From the NCBI GenBank assembly GCA_023379125.1, contig JAMCSY010000005.1, forward strand, positions 1-44,007: DNA of 44,007 nt, in the 5' to 3' direction. The stretch is from Patescibacteria group bacterium. Its GTDB lineage: Bacteria > Patescibacteriota > Microgenomatia > Daviesbacterales > UBA10151. The notes under the pieces are model-generated. The model was given only the letters and a program-made list of their open reading frames with translations, was not told the origin of the DNA and searched no databases. Each line of letters opens with the position of its first letter. The stretch's first letter is position 1. Shown in pieces: positions 1 through 7,627 of the stretch. The translations under genes and the position numbers were made by a program.

Positions 1-162
1 TTTCAAGGTAGGTCAATTGGAGACCGGCCTTTATTATTTCTTGCAATCTTACTAATTTTAGCTGGTTTACAGATGTTGCTGAGTGGATTGATTGCTGAAA
101 TGATCGTGCTTTCTCAACAGAGACATAATCTGACAGATTTGCCCATTGATTATGAAAATTAA
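1..162 (+). CDS. C-terminal end of a GT2-type (dolichol/polyprenyl-phosphate sugar) glycosyltransferase, partial
   Basis: Reading frame 1 is open from the window edge to a TAA at 160-162 and gives 53 residues. It has a short polar start with IGDRPL, a hydrophobic stretch of about 28 residues, then LIAEMIVLSQQ and a polar tail. The pattern SIGDRPLL-hydrophobic-GLIAEMIV is typical of the C-terminal membrane segment of bacterial GT2 enzymes related to dolichol-phosphate mannose synthase, which charge a lipid carrier with a sugar at the inner membrane. The catalytic domain lies outside the window. The stop overlaps the next gene by 11 nt, so the two are probably translationally coupled. The family call rests on the tail only. 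Confidence 0.6.
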   Translation, partial: FQGRSIGDRPLLFLAILLILAGLQMLLSGLIAEMIVLSQQRHNLTDLPIDYEN

Positions 163-2539
163 CTTTACATTGTTTAAACGTTTGATAACACTAGCTGTTT
201 TAGTGCTAACCTCAGTTTTTATTATTCAGGTAGTCTTTGGTAATTTGACGCAAATTGGGGATATTTGGAAGAATGTCTCTTTGGATGCAATTTTGCTATC
301 AGGAGTACTTTTCTTATTATATTTTTATTTTCGAGCAGTATCTTGGTTTTTTATTCTCAAATCTTTGGGTAAACATTTAGCCCTCCCTGACAATTTTTCA
401 ACTTGGTTTCTGGGTGAATCAGTCCGATATATCCCCGGAAATGTCTGGTCGTTTTTAGGCAGAGTTTATTTGGCCAAACAAAAAAATATTCCTCGTCGAG
501 TGACATCTTTATCACTAGCTATTGAAATAAGTCTATTACTGATGACAACAGCAATACTGTCTATTCCAGCAATTATAGAAACTAATTTCTTGGTAGAAAA
601 ATTTAGATTAATTTGGTTGGAAATTGCTCTTCTGCTTATTTTGTTACTGGTTGTTGGTTTGTTAATATTTGCTCCTTTGTCACGATATTTTTTGAAACTC
701 AAAAAATTTTGGCAACAAGTGGATAAACTCAATTTTCACTGGATATTACTGGCATTGGTTGTGCAAATATTAGCTTGGAGTTGTTATGGTTTGGCTGGTT
801 GGTATTTTATTAATCACTTAAGCCCACAGATTAATTTGCTCTTAGTTTTCTCTAGTATGATTTTTGTCTGGTTAATTGGCTATTTGAGTTTGATTACCCC
901 GATGGGTTTGGGTGTTCGGGAAGGTCTCTTAATTCTCATTATTGGACCACTGATTGGAGTAGCCCCAGCAACTGTCGCGGCCTTATTTTTGCGAGGTATT
1001 TTAGTCATTAGCGAAGTAATTAACCTAATATTATGGAGCTATTTACGACAAAAAGGACTACTCAGTAAGCTCTGGCATCGGATTATGGCTCGATTAGATT
1101 TAATTACATTATCTGCATTAATGATAATTTATGCCGTAGTTATGAGCGTGCTGGCTATATTAAGACATAATTCCTTTGCTTCAAATTATGATTTGGCGAA
1201 TATGGATCAAACTATCTGGAATACTATGCATGGAAATGTCTTTATGATGACTCAAGGAACAGATTTAATCTCCCGCTTGTCCACTCATGTGGATCTAATA
1301 TTAATATTACTGAGCCCGCTTTATCTACTGTGGAATGATGTAAGGTTTTTGCTAGTTGCTCAATCAGTTTTATTAAGTCTGGGGGCAATTCCTGTTTTTC
1401 TGCTTGCCAAAAAACTGCTTAAAAATAGTTTTCTGGGTTTGGTGATAGTTTGTTTGTATCTACTCAATCCTGGTATGCAGTGGACCAATCTTTATGATTT
1501 CCATGCGGTTGCTCTAGCAATTCCTTTACTGCTTACAACATTTTATTTTGCCTATCAAGCAAGTCACAATCAAACTAACTGGAGATGGTATTGGCTTTTT
1601 TTTATTTTAGCTTTGCTGACAAAAGAAGAAATCTCTCTTTTTTTGGCTATGATGGGACTGGCTATTGCGATTTTCTATAAGGCTTGGAAACAAGGATTAT
1701 TATCTTTACTTATTGGACTAGTGTGGTTTCCGATGATGATCTTTTTAGTGATTCCACATTTTAATCCAGCTGGACAACATTGGGCTTTTAATCAGTGGTT
1801 CTTGCCTACAAAAGAAGATTTAATTCAAAAAAACTATTTAGGGTTACTGGATTTGATTAAAGGAGATGCTGTTAATAGCAATGCTGCAGCATACTATCTG
1901 GCATTACTTAAACCCTTTTCATTTTTGCCTTTACTTGGGTTACCTTGGGTTTTGCTGGGATTACCTGAAGTCTTAATTAACATTACTAGTGGATATGGAG
2001 GTATGCAAAGTATTACCTTGCATTATGATAGTGGAGTTACTCCAGCTTTGGTAATTGGAGTAACCTTTGCTCTTTCTTATCTTGTGTGGATATTAAAAAA
2101 GAGTCCACTATCAAGACATAGTAACTATTTATCAGTTGTATTGGGTGTGTCTTTAATCTTTATTGCTGCAAGAGTGGATTACCACTTTGGACCACTACCA
2201 ATTTCACCTTCCTGTTGGTGTTATGTTTACCGAACAGATCAAGATGATTATCAATTTGAGAATGTACTGCAAAAAATACCTAAAGAGGCTAGTGTTGCCG
2301 CTTCTGGTGAGGTGAGACCTCATGTTTCACATCGAATTAACTCATATAGCTTACCCACCTATACAAACCAGACAGATTACATTGCCTTGATAGATCAAAA
2401 CCGCTTGATTGGTGATTCTTCGCCACATTCTTTTGAAGTAGGTTTAATTAAGCAATTTAGTCAGCCCGATAGTCAGTTTATGTTGGTAACTCATTTGGGT
2501 CATTTCTATCTATATAAGAATGTTAACAGCCAATATTAA
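152..2539 (+). CDS. Flippase-like (LPG synthase TM / UPF0104) domain fused to a DUF2079 membrane domain
   Basis: A 795-residue polytopic membrane protein. Residues 1 to about 305 resemble the lysylphosphatidylglycerol-synthase transmembrane (UPF0104) fold, with the family-like segments WFLGESVRYIPGNVW and TPMGLGVREG. Residues from about 310 match the DUF2079 family, with FDLAN/MDQTIWNT-like and FHAVALAIPL segments; these are GT-C-like integral membrane proteins thought to use lipid-linked sugars. I chose ATG 152 over TTG 146 because it gives MKINFTLFK and the usual Lys-Asn start. It overlaps the upstream GT2 tail, which suggests a lipid-linked sugar pathway in which GT2 loads a carrier and this protein moves or transfers the sugar. 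The substrate is unknown. The domain order is clear; the activity is inferred. Confidence 0.8.
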   Translation: MKINFTLFKRLITLAVLVLTSVFIIQVVFGNLTQIGDIWKNVSLDAILLSGVLFLLYFYFRAVSWFFILKSLGKHLALPDNFSTWFLGESVRYIPGNVWSFLGRVYLAKQKNIPRRVTSLSLAIEISLLLMTTAILSIPAIIETNFLVEKFRLIWLEIALLLILLLVVGLLIFAPLSRYFLKLKKFWQQVDKLNFHWILLALVVQILAWSCYGLAGWYFINHLSPQINLLLVFSSMIFVWLIGYLSLITPMGLGVREGLLILIIGPLIGVAPATVAALFLRGILVISEVINLILWSYLRQKGLLSKLWHRIMARLDLITLSALMIIYAVVMSVLAILRHNSFASNYDLANMDQTIWNTMHGNVFMMTQGTDLISRLSTHVDLILILLSPLYLLWNDVRFLLVAQSVLLSLGAIPVFLLAKKLLKNSFLGLVIVCLYLLNPGMQWTNLYDFHAVALAIPLLLTTFYFAYQASHNQTNWRWYWLFFILALLTKEEISLFLAMMGLAIAIFYKAWKQGLLSLLIGLVWFPMMIFLVIPHFNPAGQHWAFNQWFLPTKEDLIQKNYLGLLDLIKGDAVNSNAAAYYLALLKPFSFLPLLGLPWVLLGLPEVLINITSGYGGMQSITLHYDSGVTPALVIGVTFALSYLVWILKKSPLSRHSNYLSVVLGVSLIFIAARVDYHFGPLPISPSCWCYVYRTDQDDYQFENVLQKIPKEASVAASGEVRPHVSHRINSYSLPTYTNQTDYIALIDQNRLIGDSSPHSFEVGLIKQFSQPDSQFMLVTHLGHFYLYKNVNSQY

Positions 2540-2558
2540 GCTTTTTCTCAGCTCTTTT

Positions 2559-2567
2559 TGCTAGAAT
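2559..2567 (+). promoter_or_regulatory. Extended -10 element giving a leaderless start for the htrA-like gene
   Basis: TGCTAGAAT is followed by 8 nt and then ATG 2576. No Shine-Dalgarno sequence lies in between. No good -35 is seen, which is common for extended -10 promoters. Confidence 0.55.
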
Positions 2568-2575
2568 GTCAACTT

Positions 2576-3445
2576 ATGATCAGTAAATTAGCAATTTTGT
2601 TTTTGCTTGTTTTTGATTTGGTAATTTTTGGCCAGCTCAACGGATATGTGCCTTTGCTTAATCAAGGTCCAACAAATTCTAATTCAATAAACACTGCAAA
2701 TGGAACAACTCAGTCACGGTCTGCTTCTCAGTCAGTGAACCTGGCTAATTCCAATTCCAGCAACACGCTGGAAAATGTTATCAATCAAGCATTGCCCTCA
2801 GTAGTCACCATTGAAGCAACAACTACCAATAGCAGTTACCAGATAGAGATTAATCCTTTCAATCCCTTTAATCCATTTAGAACAGTTCCAACTCAAGCTA
2901 GCCAGTCCTCACAAAATATTGGCAGTGGTTTTATCGTGAGTGCTAGTGGAGAAGTCTTAACCAATAAACATGTGATTGCTGATAACTCAGCTACTTATAC
3001 TGTGATCACCGCGGATGGTAAAAAATATCCAGTAGTAAATATAAAAACTGATCCTAATAATGATCTTGCTTTACTCAAGATTAATGCCAACAGCTTGACG
3101 CCAATTACTTTAGGTAGTTCAAGTAATTTACAGTTAGGTGAAAGCGTTTATGCAATTGGAACACCACTGGGTCAATTTACCAATTCTGTGACGAATGGGA
3201 TAGTGTCTGGGCTAGGGAGAGGAATTACAGCAGGTTCACCTTATCAAGGTTATGTTGAGCAGTTGAGCAATGTTATCCAAACTAGTGCAGCAATTAATCC
3301 AGGTAACTCTGGTGGTCCTTTGATTAATAGTCAAGGCCAAGTAATTGGTATTAATACAGCAATTGCTGCAAGCGGACAAAATATTGGTTTTGCTATTCCA
3401 GTTAATGTTATTAAAACATTTCTATCCTCCCAAGGTGTTGTGTAA
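2576..3445 (+). CDS. Membrane-anchored trypsin-like serine protease (HtrA/DegP type) without a PDZ domain
   Basis: 289 residues. The N-terminus has a hydrophobic segment (residues 3-21), then a Ser/Asn/Thr-rich linker to about residue 70, then an S1C protease domain. The catalytic triad is visible: His132 in TNKHVI, Asp163 in NNDLALL and Ser245 in NPGNSGGPL. The protein ends at NVIKTFLSSQGVV, directly after the protease domain, so the PDZ domain usual in DegP/DegQ/DegS is missing. A second HtrA at 42881 in this window keeps its PDZ. The enzyme should act outside the membrane on misfolded or regulatory proteins. ATG 2576 is preferred to an upstream TTG at 2558 because that TTG lies inside the -10 element. 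Confidence 0.88.
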   Translation: MISKLAILFLLVFDLVIFGQLNGYVPLLNQGPTNSNSINTANGTTQSRSASQSVNLANSNSSNTLENVINQALPSVVTIEATTTNSSYQIEINPFNPFNPFRTVPTQASQSSQNIGSGFIVSASGEVLTNKHVIADNSATYTVITADGKKYPVVNIKTDPNNDLALLKINANSLTPITLGSSSNLQLGESVYAIGTPLGQFTNSVTNGIVSGLGRGITAGSPYQGYVEQLSNVIQTSAAINPGNSGGPLINSQGQVIGINTAIAASGQNIGFAIPVNVIKTFLSSQGVV

Positions 3446-3472
3446 AAAAGAAATTCTCATACCAGATATAGT

Positions 3473-3501
3473 TTGTATATTAGGAATAAGCTTGCTAAAA
3501 T
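3473..3501 (+). promoter_or_regulatory. Promoter of the 3509 gene, leaderless
   Basis: TTGTAT (3473-3478), a 17-nt spacer, and TAAAAT (3496-3501) with an extended TGC. Only 7 nt separate the -10 from ATG 3509, so the transcript should start at or next to the start codon. Confidence 0.6.
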
Positions 3502-3508
3502 ACTTGCC

Positions 3509-4084
3509 ATGCAGAGGGTAGAAGTTAACGAAGCGATTAATCTGGTAGAAAAAATTGATGAATATACAGATAACTTTGGTGTATCAGAGAGAGGAGAAAT
3601 AACTTTTGATCTTTTGCAGTGCAAGCTTAAAATTCCTCCAGGGAATCCGATTCGTGAAGACTCCAAATTATTAAAATATTTAGATGATTTTTATGGAGTT
3701 GGTATGCATCTTTTTCCAGAAGACGATGAAGATTTATGCATAACACCACTTAGTAGTAGAGGTGTTGTTGATATAGTTGGCTCCAACCACACTCCGCTAC
3801 GTTTTATCATTATTAAGATTAATGAACTGAGCACACCTTTCGTAGAAAGTATAAAAAGCGCTGGGGCAAATAATCCATATTTAGAAAATCCGCTGATTCC
3901 TTTTACATCGCTAAGCCCTTATCAGCAAGTCATCATAGACTTTAAAATTCGTAATGACGGAAAAGCGTCAGTTACTGCCCGAGATCGTCAGTTTAATCAA
4001 TGGGAGCTATCTATTGGTCCAAGGATTAGCAGAAACACTGACGGTGTTGGGATGACAAGGTCTCTCTTGCGGGTCATAAAATAA
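3509..4084 (+). CDS. Unknown soluble protein
   Basis: 191 residues from ATG 3509 (MQRVEVNEAINL). The longer ORF from TTG 3473 would run through the promoter, so I reject it. There is no signal peptide or membrane segment; the protein is acidic in the middle (PEDDEDLC) and mixed alpha/beta in appearance, with a strand-like stretch RFIIIKINEL. I do not recognise a family or a catalytic motif. It follows the htrA-like gene in the same direction but has its own promoter, so it is probably not part of that operon. It ends 16 nt before the convergent msrB stop. Confidence 0.65.
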   Translation: MQRVEVNEAINLVEKIDEYTDNFGVSERGEITFDLLQCKLKIPPGNPIREDSKLLKYLDDFYGVGMHLFPEDDEDLCITPLSSRGVVDIVGSNHTPLRFIIIKINELSTPFVESIKSAGANNPYLENPLIPFTSLSPYQQVIIDFKIRNDGKASVTARDRQFNQWELSIGPRISRNTDGVGMTRSLLRVIK

Positions 4085-4100
4085 CAAATAGATCTAGTGC

Positions 4101-4487
4101 CTAGTTTGGTTGAAAATCTAAAGCCAATGAGTTGATGCAGAATCTTTTTCCAGTATGAGTTGGCCCATCATCAAAAACATGGCCTAAGTGAGCCCCACAA
4201 TTTTTACAGAGAACTTCAATTCTTCTTATCCCCAAAGAATGATCATCTTGGTATGTAATATTTTTATTTTGTGAAGGTTTATCAAAAGATGGCCAACCGC
4301 TGCTGGAATCAAACTTGGCCTCTGAAGTAAATAATTCCTGACCACAAACAACGCAAAGATATCTACCTGGCTGATGGTTATTGGTGTACTTACCAGAAAA
4401 AGGTGGTTCAGTCCCTTTGAGAAAGCAGATGTTTAGTTGCTCTTGGCTTAATTTCTTCTTTAGCTGCTCTAACTTTTTTTGATTCAT
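4101..4487 (-). CDS. msrB: Peptide-methionine (R)-S-oxide reductase MsrB
   Basis: 128 residues, the usual length for a single-domain MsrB. Two CxxC pairs that bind structural zinc are present (CVVCG and CKNCG), as are the family segments SGWPSF, HLGHVFDDGP and the catalytic Cys in RFCINS near the C-terminus. It reduces methionine-R-sulfoxide in proteins, probably with thioredoxin as donor. The start ATG shares one base with the stop of msrA (TAATG), so it is translationally coupled as the last gene of the ATPase-msrA-msrB operon. No signal peptide is seen, so it should be cytosolic. Confidence 0.96.
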   Translation of the reverse strand: MNQKKLEQLKKKLSQEQLNICFLKGTEPPFSGKYTNNHQPGRYLCVVCGQELFTSEAKFDSSSGWPSFDKPSQNKNITYQDDHSLGIRRIEVLCKNCGAHLGHVFDDGPTHTGKRFCINSLALDFQPN

Positions 4488-5059
4488 TATTTATATTCCT
4501 CTTTGAGATCGTCATTGAATTGCTTAATTAGTTTATCAATTTTTGGGTCAATCACTAACGAGCAATAAGCATTAGTGTTTTTAAAATTCTCATAATAATT
4601 TTGATGATAACTTTCGGCTGGATAGAAATTTTTAAATGGAATGATTCTAGTCACGATTTTATCTTTTAATTTACCTGATTCTTCTAGATCTGATTTGGAC
4701 TTTTCCGCACTCTCTTTTTGCTCTTGGGTGTGATAAAAAATCACTGAAGCATATTGTGTACCAATATCTGCTCCTTGTCTATTCAAAGTGGTAGGATCAT
4801 GTGTGGCCCAAAAAATATCCAACAAATGAGCAAAACTGATTATTTGCGAATCAAATTTGATCTGGATACTCTCAACATAGCCAGTTTTACCAGTACTCAC
4901 TTGGTTGTAAGTTGGGTTCACAATTACTCCACCTGCATAGCCTGGTTTGATCGAGATAACACCTTTAATTCTTTTGAAAATTGCTTCCGTACACCAAAAG
5001 CAACCTCCGCCAAAAGTTGCTAGCTCGTATTGATCATGGTTGTGCTCATTTTGCTTCAT
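4487..5059 (-). CDS. msrA: Peptide-methionine (S)-S-oxide reductase MsrA
   Basis: 190 residues from the ATG at 5059-5057. The catalytic motif GGGCFWCTEA puts the active Cys at residue 20, and the family segments GYAGG, YHQNYYE and a late Cys are present. It repairs methionine-S-sulfoxide. The frame stays open upstream to 5140 through three copies of MKQSFFPPK, each with its own in-frame ATG. I chose the last ATG because the normal MsrA domain starts there, and the upstream copies come from a 27-bp tandem repeat that also encodes the tail of the ATPase gene. The start lies 14 nt inside that ATPase gene. Starts at 5086, 5113 or 5140 cannot be excluded. Confidence 0.93.
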   Translation of the reverse strand: MKQNEHNHDQYELATFGGGCFWCTEAIFKRIKGVISIKPGYAGGVIVNPTYNQVSTGKTGYVESIQIKFDSQIISFAHLLDIFWATHDPTTLNRQGADIGTQYASVIFYHTQEQKESAEKSKSDLEESGKLKDKIVTRIIPFKNFYPAESYHQNYYENFKNTNAYCSLVIDPKIDKLIKQFNDDLKEEYK

Positions 5060-7493
5060 TTTCGGAGGAAAGAAGCTTTGCTTCATTTTCGGAGGAAAGA
5101 AGCTTTGCTTCATTTTCGGAGGAAAGAAGCTTTGCTTCATTGCTAAAATGCTTCTGAATTTGCTTAGTTACTTCAGCAATTTGCATCCAAGCGAATGCCC
5201 AGATCCAGACGATGATTACCCAGTAAATTGGCAGCTTGGCGGGCATAAAAAGACCAGTCAGGGCGAGCAGAGTTGCTACACTTTGGGTGATAGAAGTTGC
5301 TAAGATAACTTCTTTGCTAGGTAGGAATTTGTACCAACGCAGTTTTGTTCTGGCAACATAAATTAATAAATGCCCTGAGACTGTGAGCTTGAGGAAATAG
5401 ACAGTCTGAATGATATTCCAATCCAAATTAATAATATCTTTCATTACAAAAAACAAAATTAAACTATTGCAGATACCCACTGTGCCAAAAAGTGTACTTA
5501 AAATAAATCGTTCTTTCACATTGATTCTAGCTGGTTGAGTGATGTTTTTAACACGGTCAAAAGCCAGTGAAATAATTGGAATATCGTTTAAAAGGGCAAT
5601 TAGTATAATTTGCAGCGGAGTCAGTGGATAAAGGTGATAAATAATACCTAAAACCACAATAGTAACAATTAAGCGAAAGCTTTCAGAGATTCGGTAAACT
5701 GAATAAGAGTAAACACGAGCGAAGATTTTACGGCTTTCGATAATAGCATCCTTAATCACTCCAATTCCATCAGATAACAGCACAACATCAGCTGTAGATT
5801 TTAAAGCATCCACAGCATTTTTAACCGCAATGCCAACGTTGGCTTCTTTTAAAGCCGGTAAATCATTGACCCCATCACCATTGACAGCAACGATAAAAGT
5901 TTGTTTAGCCATCTTGACTAACTTGTATTTATCCTCTGGCAAAATTTCGGCAACTGCCCCAGTTTGTAGAAAAATACTTCCGTTCCTGTCTGTCTTCTCG
6001 TACTCAGTTAACTGTTTCCTGGTAACAATTTTTTTATCAGCTAGTCCTAATTCGCTGGCCACCTCTTTGCTAATTGCTAGATTGTCCCCAGTGAGCATGA
6101 CAACATTGATGCTGTTTTCTTTCATGAAGCTAATTACTTCTTTAGCATCAATCCGCAAAGTATCAGACAAGGCAATAACCCCAGCCATCTGCATCTTCTT
6201 TTCTCGAGGGTCTTTTGACTGATTAATAGCGATAGCCAAAGCCCGAAATCCTTGAGAAGCTAATTGATCAATTGTTTGTGTAAACTGTTTCTTGGTGGCC
6301 GCACTCATTTGGCAAAACGATTCAACTATTTGCGGCGCACCAACAGAAATTACTGTTAGTTTATTTTCAACTTTGGTTTTAAGAGTGCTTCTTTTCCGAT
6401 CAGAATCAGCTGGGGTAAAGTCTGTACTGTCAATGTTGGGAGTTTGGTGAAATTCTGCTTTATACTTCTCGATCACTGCTTGGTTAATTGAATCGGTATC
6501 ATCAAACGAACTGTTTAGATAAGCGAGCTTGAGAATATCGTCTTGTTGAAAACCAGTAAAGGCAAAAATTTTGTTAACACTAATTTTATTTAGCGTTAAA
6601 GTGCCTGTTTTGTCAGTGAGTAGCAGATTAACATTAGCCAGATCTTCGAGGGCAGAAAGGCGCCTGACTACCACATTTTTAGGAGCTAGATTGATTACTC
6701 CAAACTCAATAATTAAAGTCATCACAGTGGGTAAGGAGATTGGGATACTAGCAATTATCAAACTTAAATCCAGAGTAAGCAGAGAAGCTAAATTATCATG
6801 CTGCAATAGAAAAATAGTAGTCATGATAATGGTGCCAACAATGCTTAAGACTGCTAAGAATTTGGAGATTTTTAAGATATCTATTTCTAAGGCGCTTTTA
6901 TCTTTGTTAACTTCGAGTGCTGATAATGTTTTACCAAAATAAGTACTGACTCCAGTGGCAGTAATTTTTAAATATGCAGTACCGGTGGTCAAAAATGAGC
7001 CAGAATAAACAGCATCATCAGCATTTTTTTCTTGAGGTAAAGACTCACCAGTCAAGGCTGCCTCATTAATACTTAAATTGTGAGATTGTAAGACTTTTCC
7101 GTCTGCTGGGATTATGTCTCCCACTGACACTTGTACAACATCATCTTTGGTTAGTTGCCTAGAATCTAGCCAAATCCAGTTACCGTCTCTGAGGGCCTTA
7201 ATTTTAGTAACGAGATGCTGGTTAAGCTTGCGAATGGCATTATCTGCTTTATTTTCTTGCCAGAGGGCAATCACTACATTAGCCAGTAGTAGGAAAAGGA
7301 TGAAGAAGAAATCAAAAACTTTATGGGTTAGAAGAGAAAGCAGGGAGGCAGCAAATAACATAATGGAAATAGGAGAAAATAATTTATGGATAAATTTATT
7401 AGCTAAGCTTTGTTTTTTTTGGGGAATTTCATTCAAGCCAGTTTTTTGTAAGTTTTCTTTGGCTTGTGCTGAGGTGAGTCCAATAAATTCCAT
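5046..7493 (-). CDS. P-type ATPase, P3A (plasma-membrane H+-ATPase-like)
   Basis: 815 residues. Seen in order: actuator domain with LTGESLP, membrane segment with PISLPTVMTLI, phosphorylation site DKTGTLTLNK (Asp294), TGDN in the P domain, and the hinge GDGVNDLPALKEA, then the C-terminal membrane bundle with NDIPIISLAFDRV. The PISLPTV segment and the DKTGTLTLNK site are typical of P3A proton pumps, not of Ca2+ or Na+/K+ pumps (which have PEGLP), so proton export or pH homeostasis is the likely role. The last ~30 residues are repeated LLSSENEAK units from the tandem repeat and are not part of the family. It heads the operon with msrA and msrB and is transcribed divergently from the Ca2+-type ATPase. 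Confidence 0.88.
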   Translation of the reverse strand: MEFIGLTSAQAKENLQKTGLNEIPQKKQSLANKFIHKLFSPISIMLFAASLLSLLTHKVFDFFFILFLLLANVVIALWQENKADNAIRKLNQHLVTKIKALRDGNWIWLDSRQLTKDDVVQVSVGDIIPADGKVLQSHNLSINEAALTGESLPQEKNADDAVYSGSFLTTGTAYLKITATGVSTYFGKTLSALEVNKDKSALEIDILKISKFLAVLSIVGTIIMTTIFLLQHDNLASLLTLDLSLIIASIPISLPTVMTLIIEFGVINLAPKNVVVRRLSALEDLANVNLLLTDKTGTLTLNKISVNKIFAFTGFQQDDILKLAYLNSSFDDTDSINQAVIEKYKAEFHQTPNIDSTDFTPADSDRKRSTLKTKVENKLTVISVGAPQIVESFCQMSAATKKQFTQTIDQLASQGFRALAIAINQSKDPREKKMQMAGVIALSDTLRIDAKEVISFMKENSINVVMLTGDNLAISKEVASELGLADKKIVTRKQLTEYEKTDRNGSIFLQTGAVAEILPEDKYKLVKMAKQTFIVAVNGDGVNDLPALKEANVGIAVKNAVDALKSTADVVLLSDGIGVIKDAIIESRKIFARVYSYSVYRISESFRLIVTIVVLGIIYHLYPLTPLQIILIALLNDIPIISLAFDRVKNITQPARINVKERFILSTLFGTVGICNSLILFFVMKDIINLDWNIIQTVYFLKLTVSGHLLIYVARTKLRWYKFLPSKEVILATSITQSVATLLALTGLFMPAKLPIYWVIIVWIWAFAWMQIAEVTKQIQKHFSNEAKLLSSENEAKLLSSENEAKLLSSENEAK
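5050..5141. repeat. 27-bp tandem repeat, about 3.4 copies, across the ATPase/msrA junction
   Basis: Three identical 27-nt units (5050-5076, 5077-5103, 5104-5130) are followed by 11 nt of a fourth. The unit length is a multiple of three, so both reading frames survive: the ATPase frame reads repeated NEAKLLSSE and the msrA frame reads repeated MKQSFFPPK. Each unit contains one in-frame ATG for msrA. The copies are identical, which points to recent expansion or ongoing slippage. Confidence 0.95.
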
Positions 7494-7607
7494 AAAATAT
7501 AGAAGAATTGAAAAAGTTAATAAACTAATAGCTTTCTTTTAGTATAGACTTTCAGGGTAAAGTTCGTAAAGCCTGTGAATGCTTATCAAGATTTCCCAAC
7601 TGTTTGT

Positions 7608-7613
7608 TATACT
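7608..7613 (+). promoter_or_regulatory. Probable -10 (TGTTATACT) for the P2A ATPase
   Basis: An extended TG motif precedes TATACT; ATG 7628 follows 14 nt later, giving a leader of about 7 nt without a Shine-Dalgarno sequence. The -35 is not clear. The 134-nt region 7494-7627 separates two divergent ATPase genes, and I see no operator palindrome in it. Confidence 0.45.
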
Positions 7614-7627
7614 GAGAATAAGAAGAT

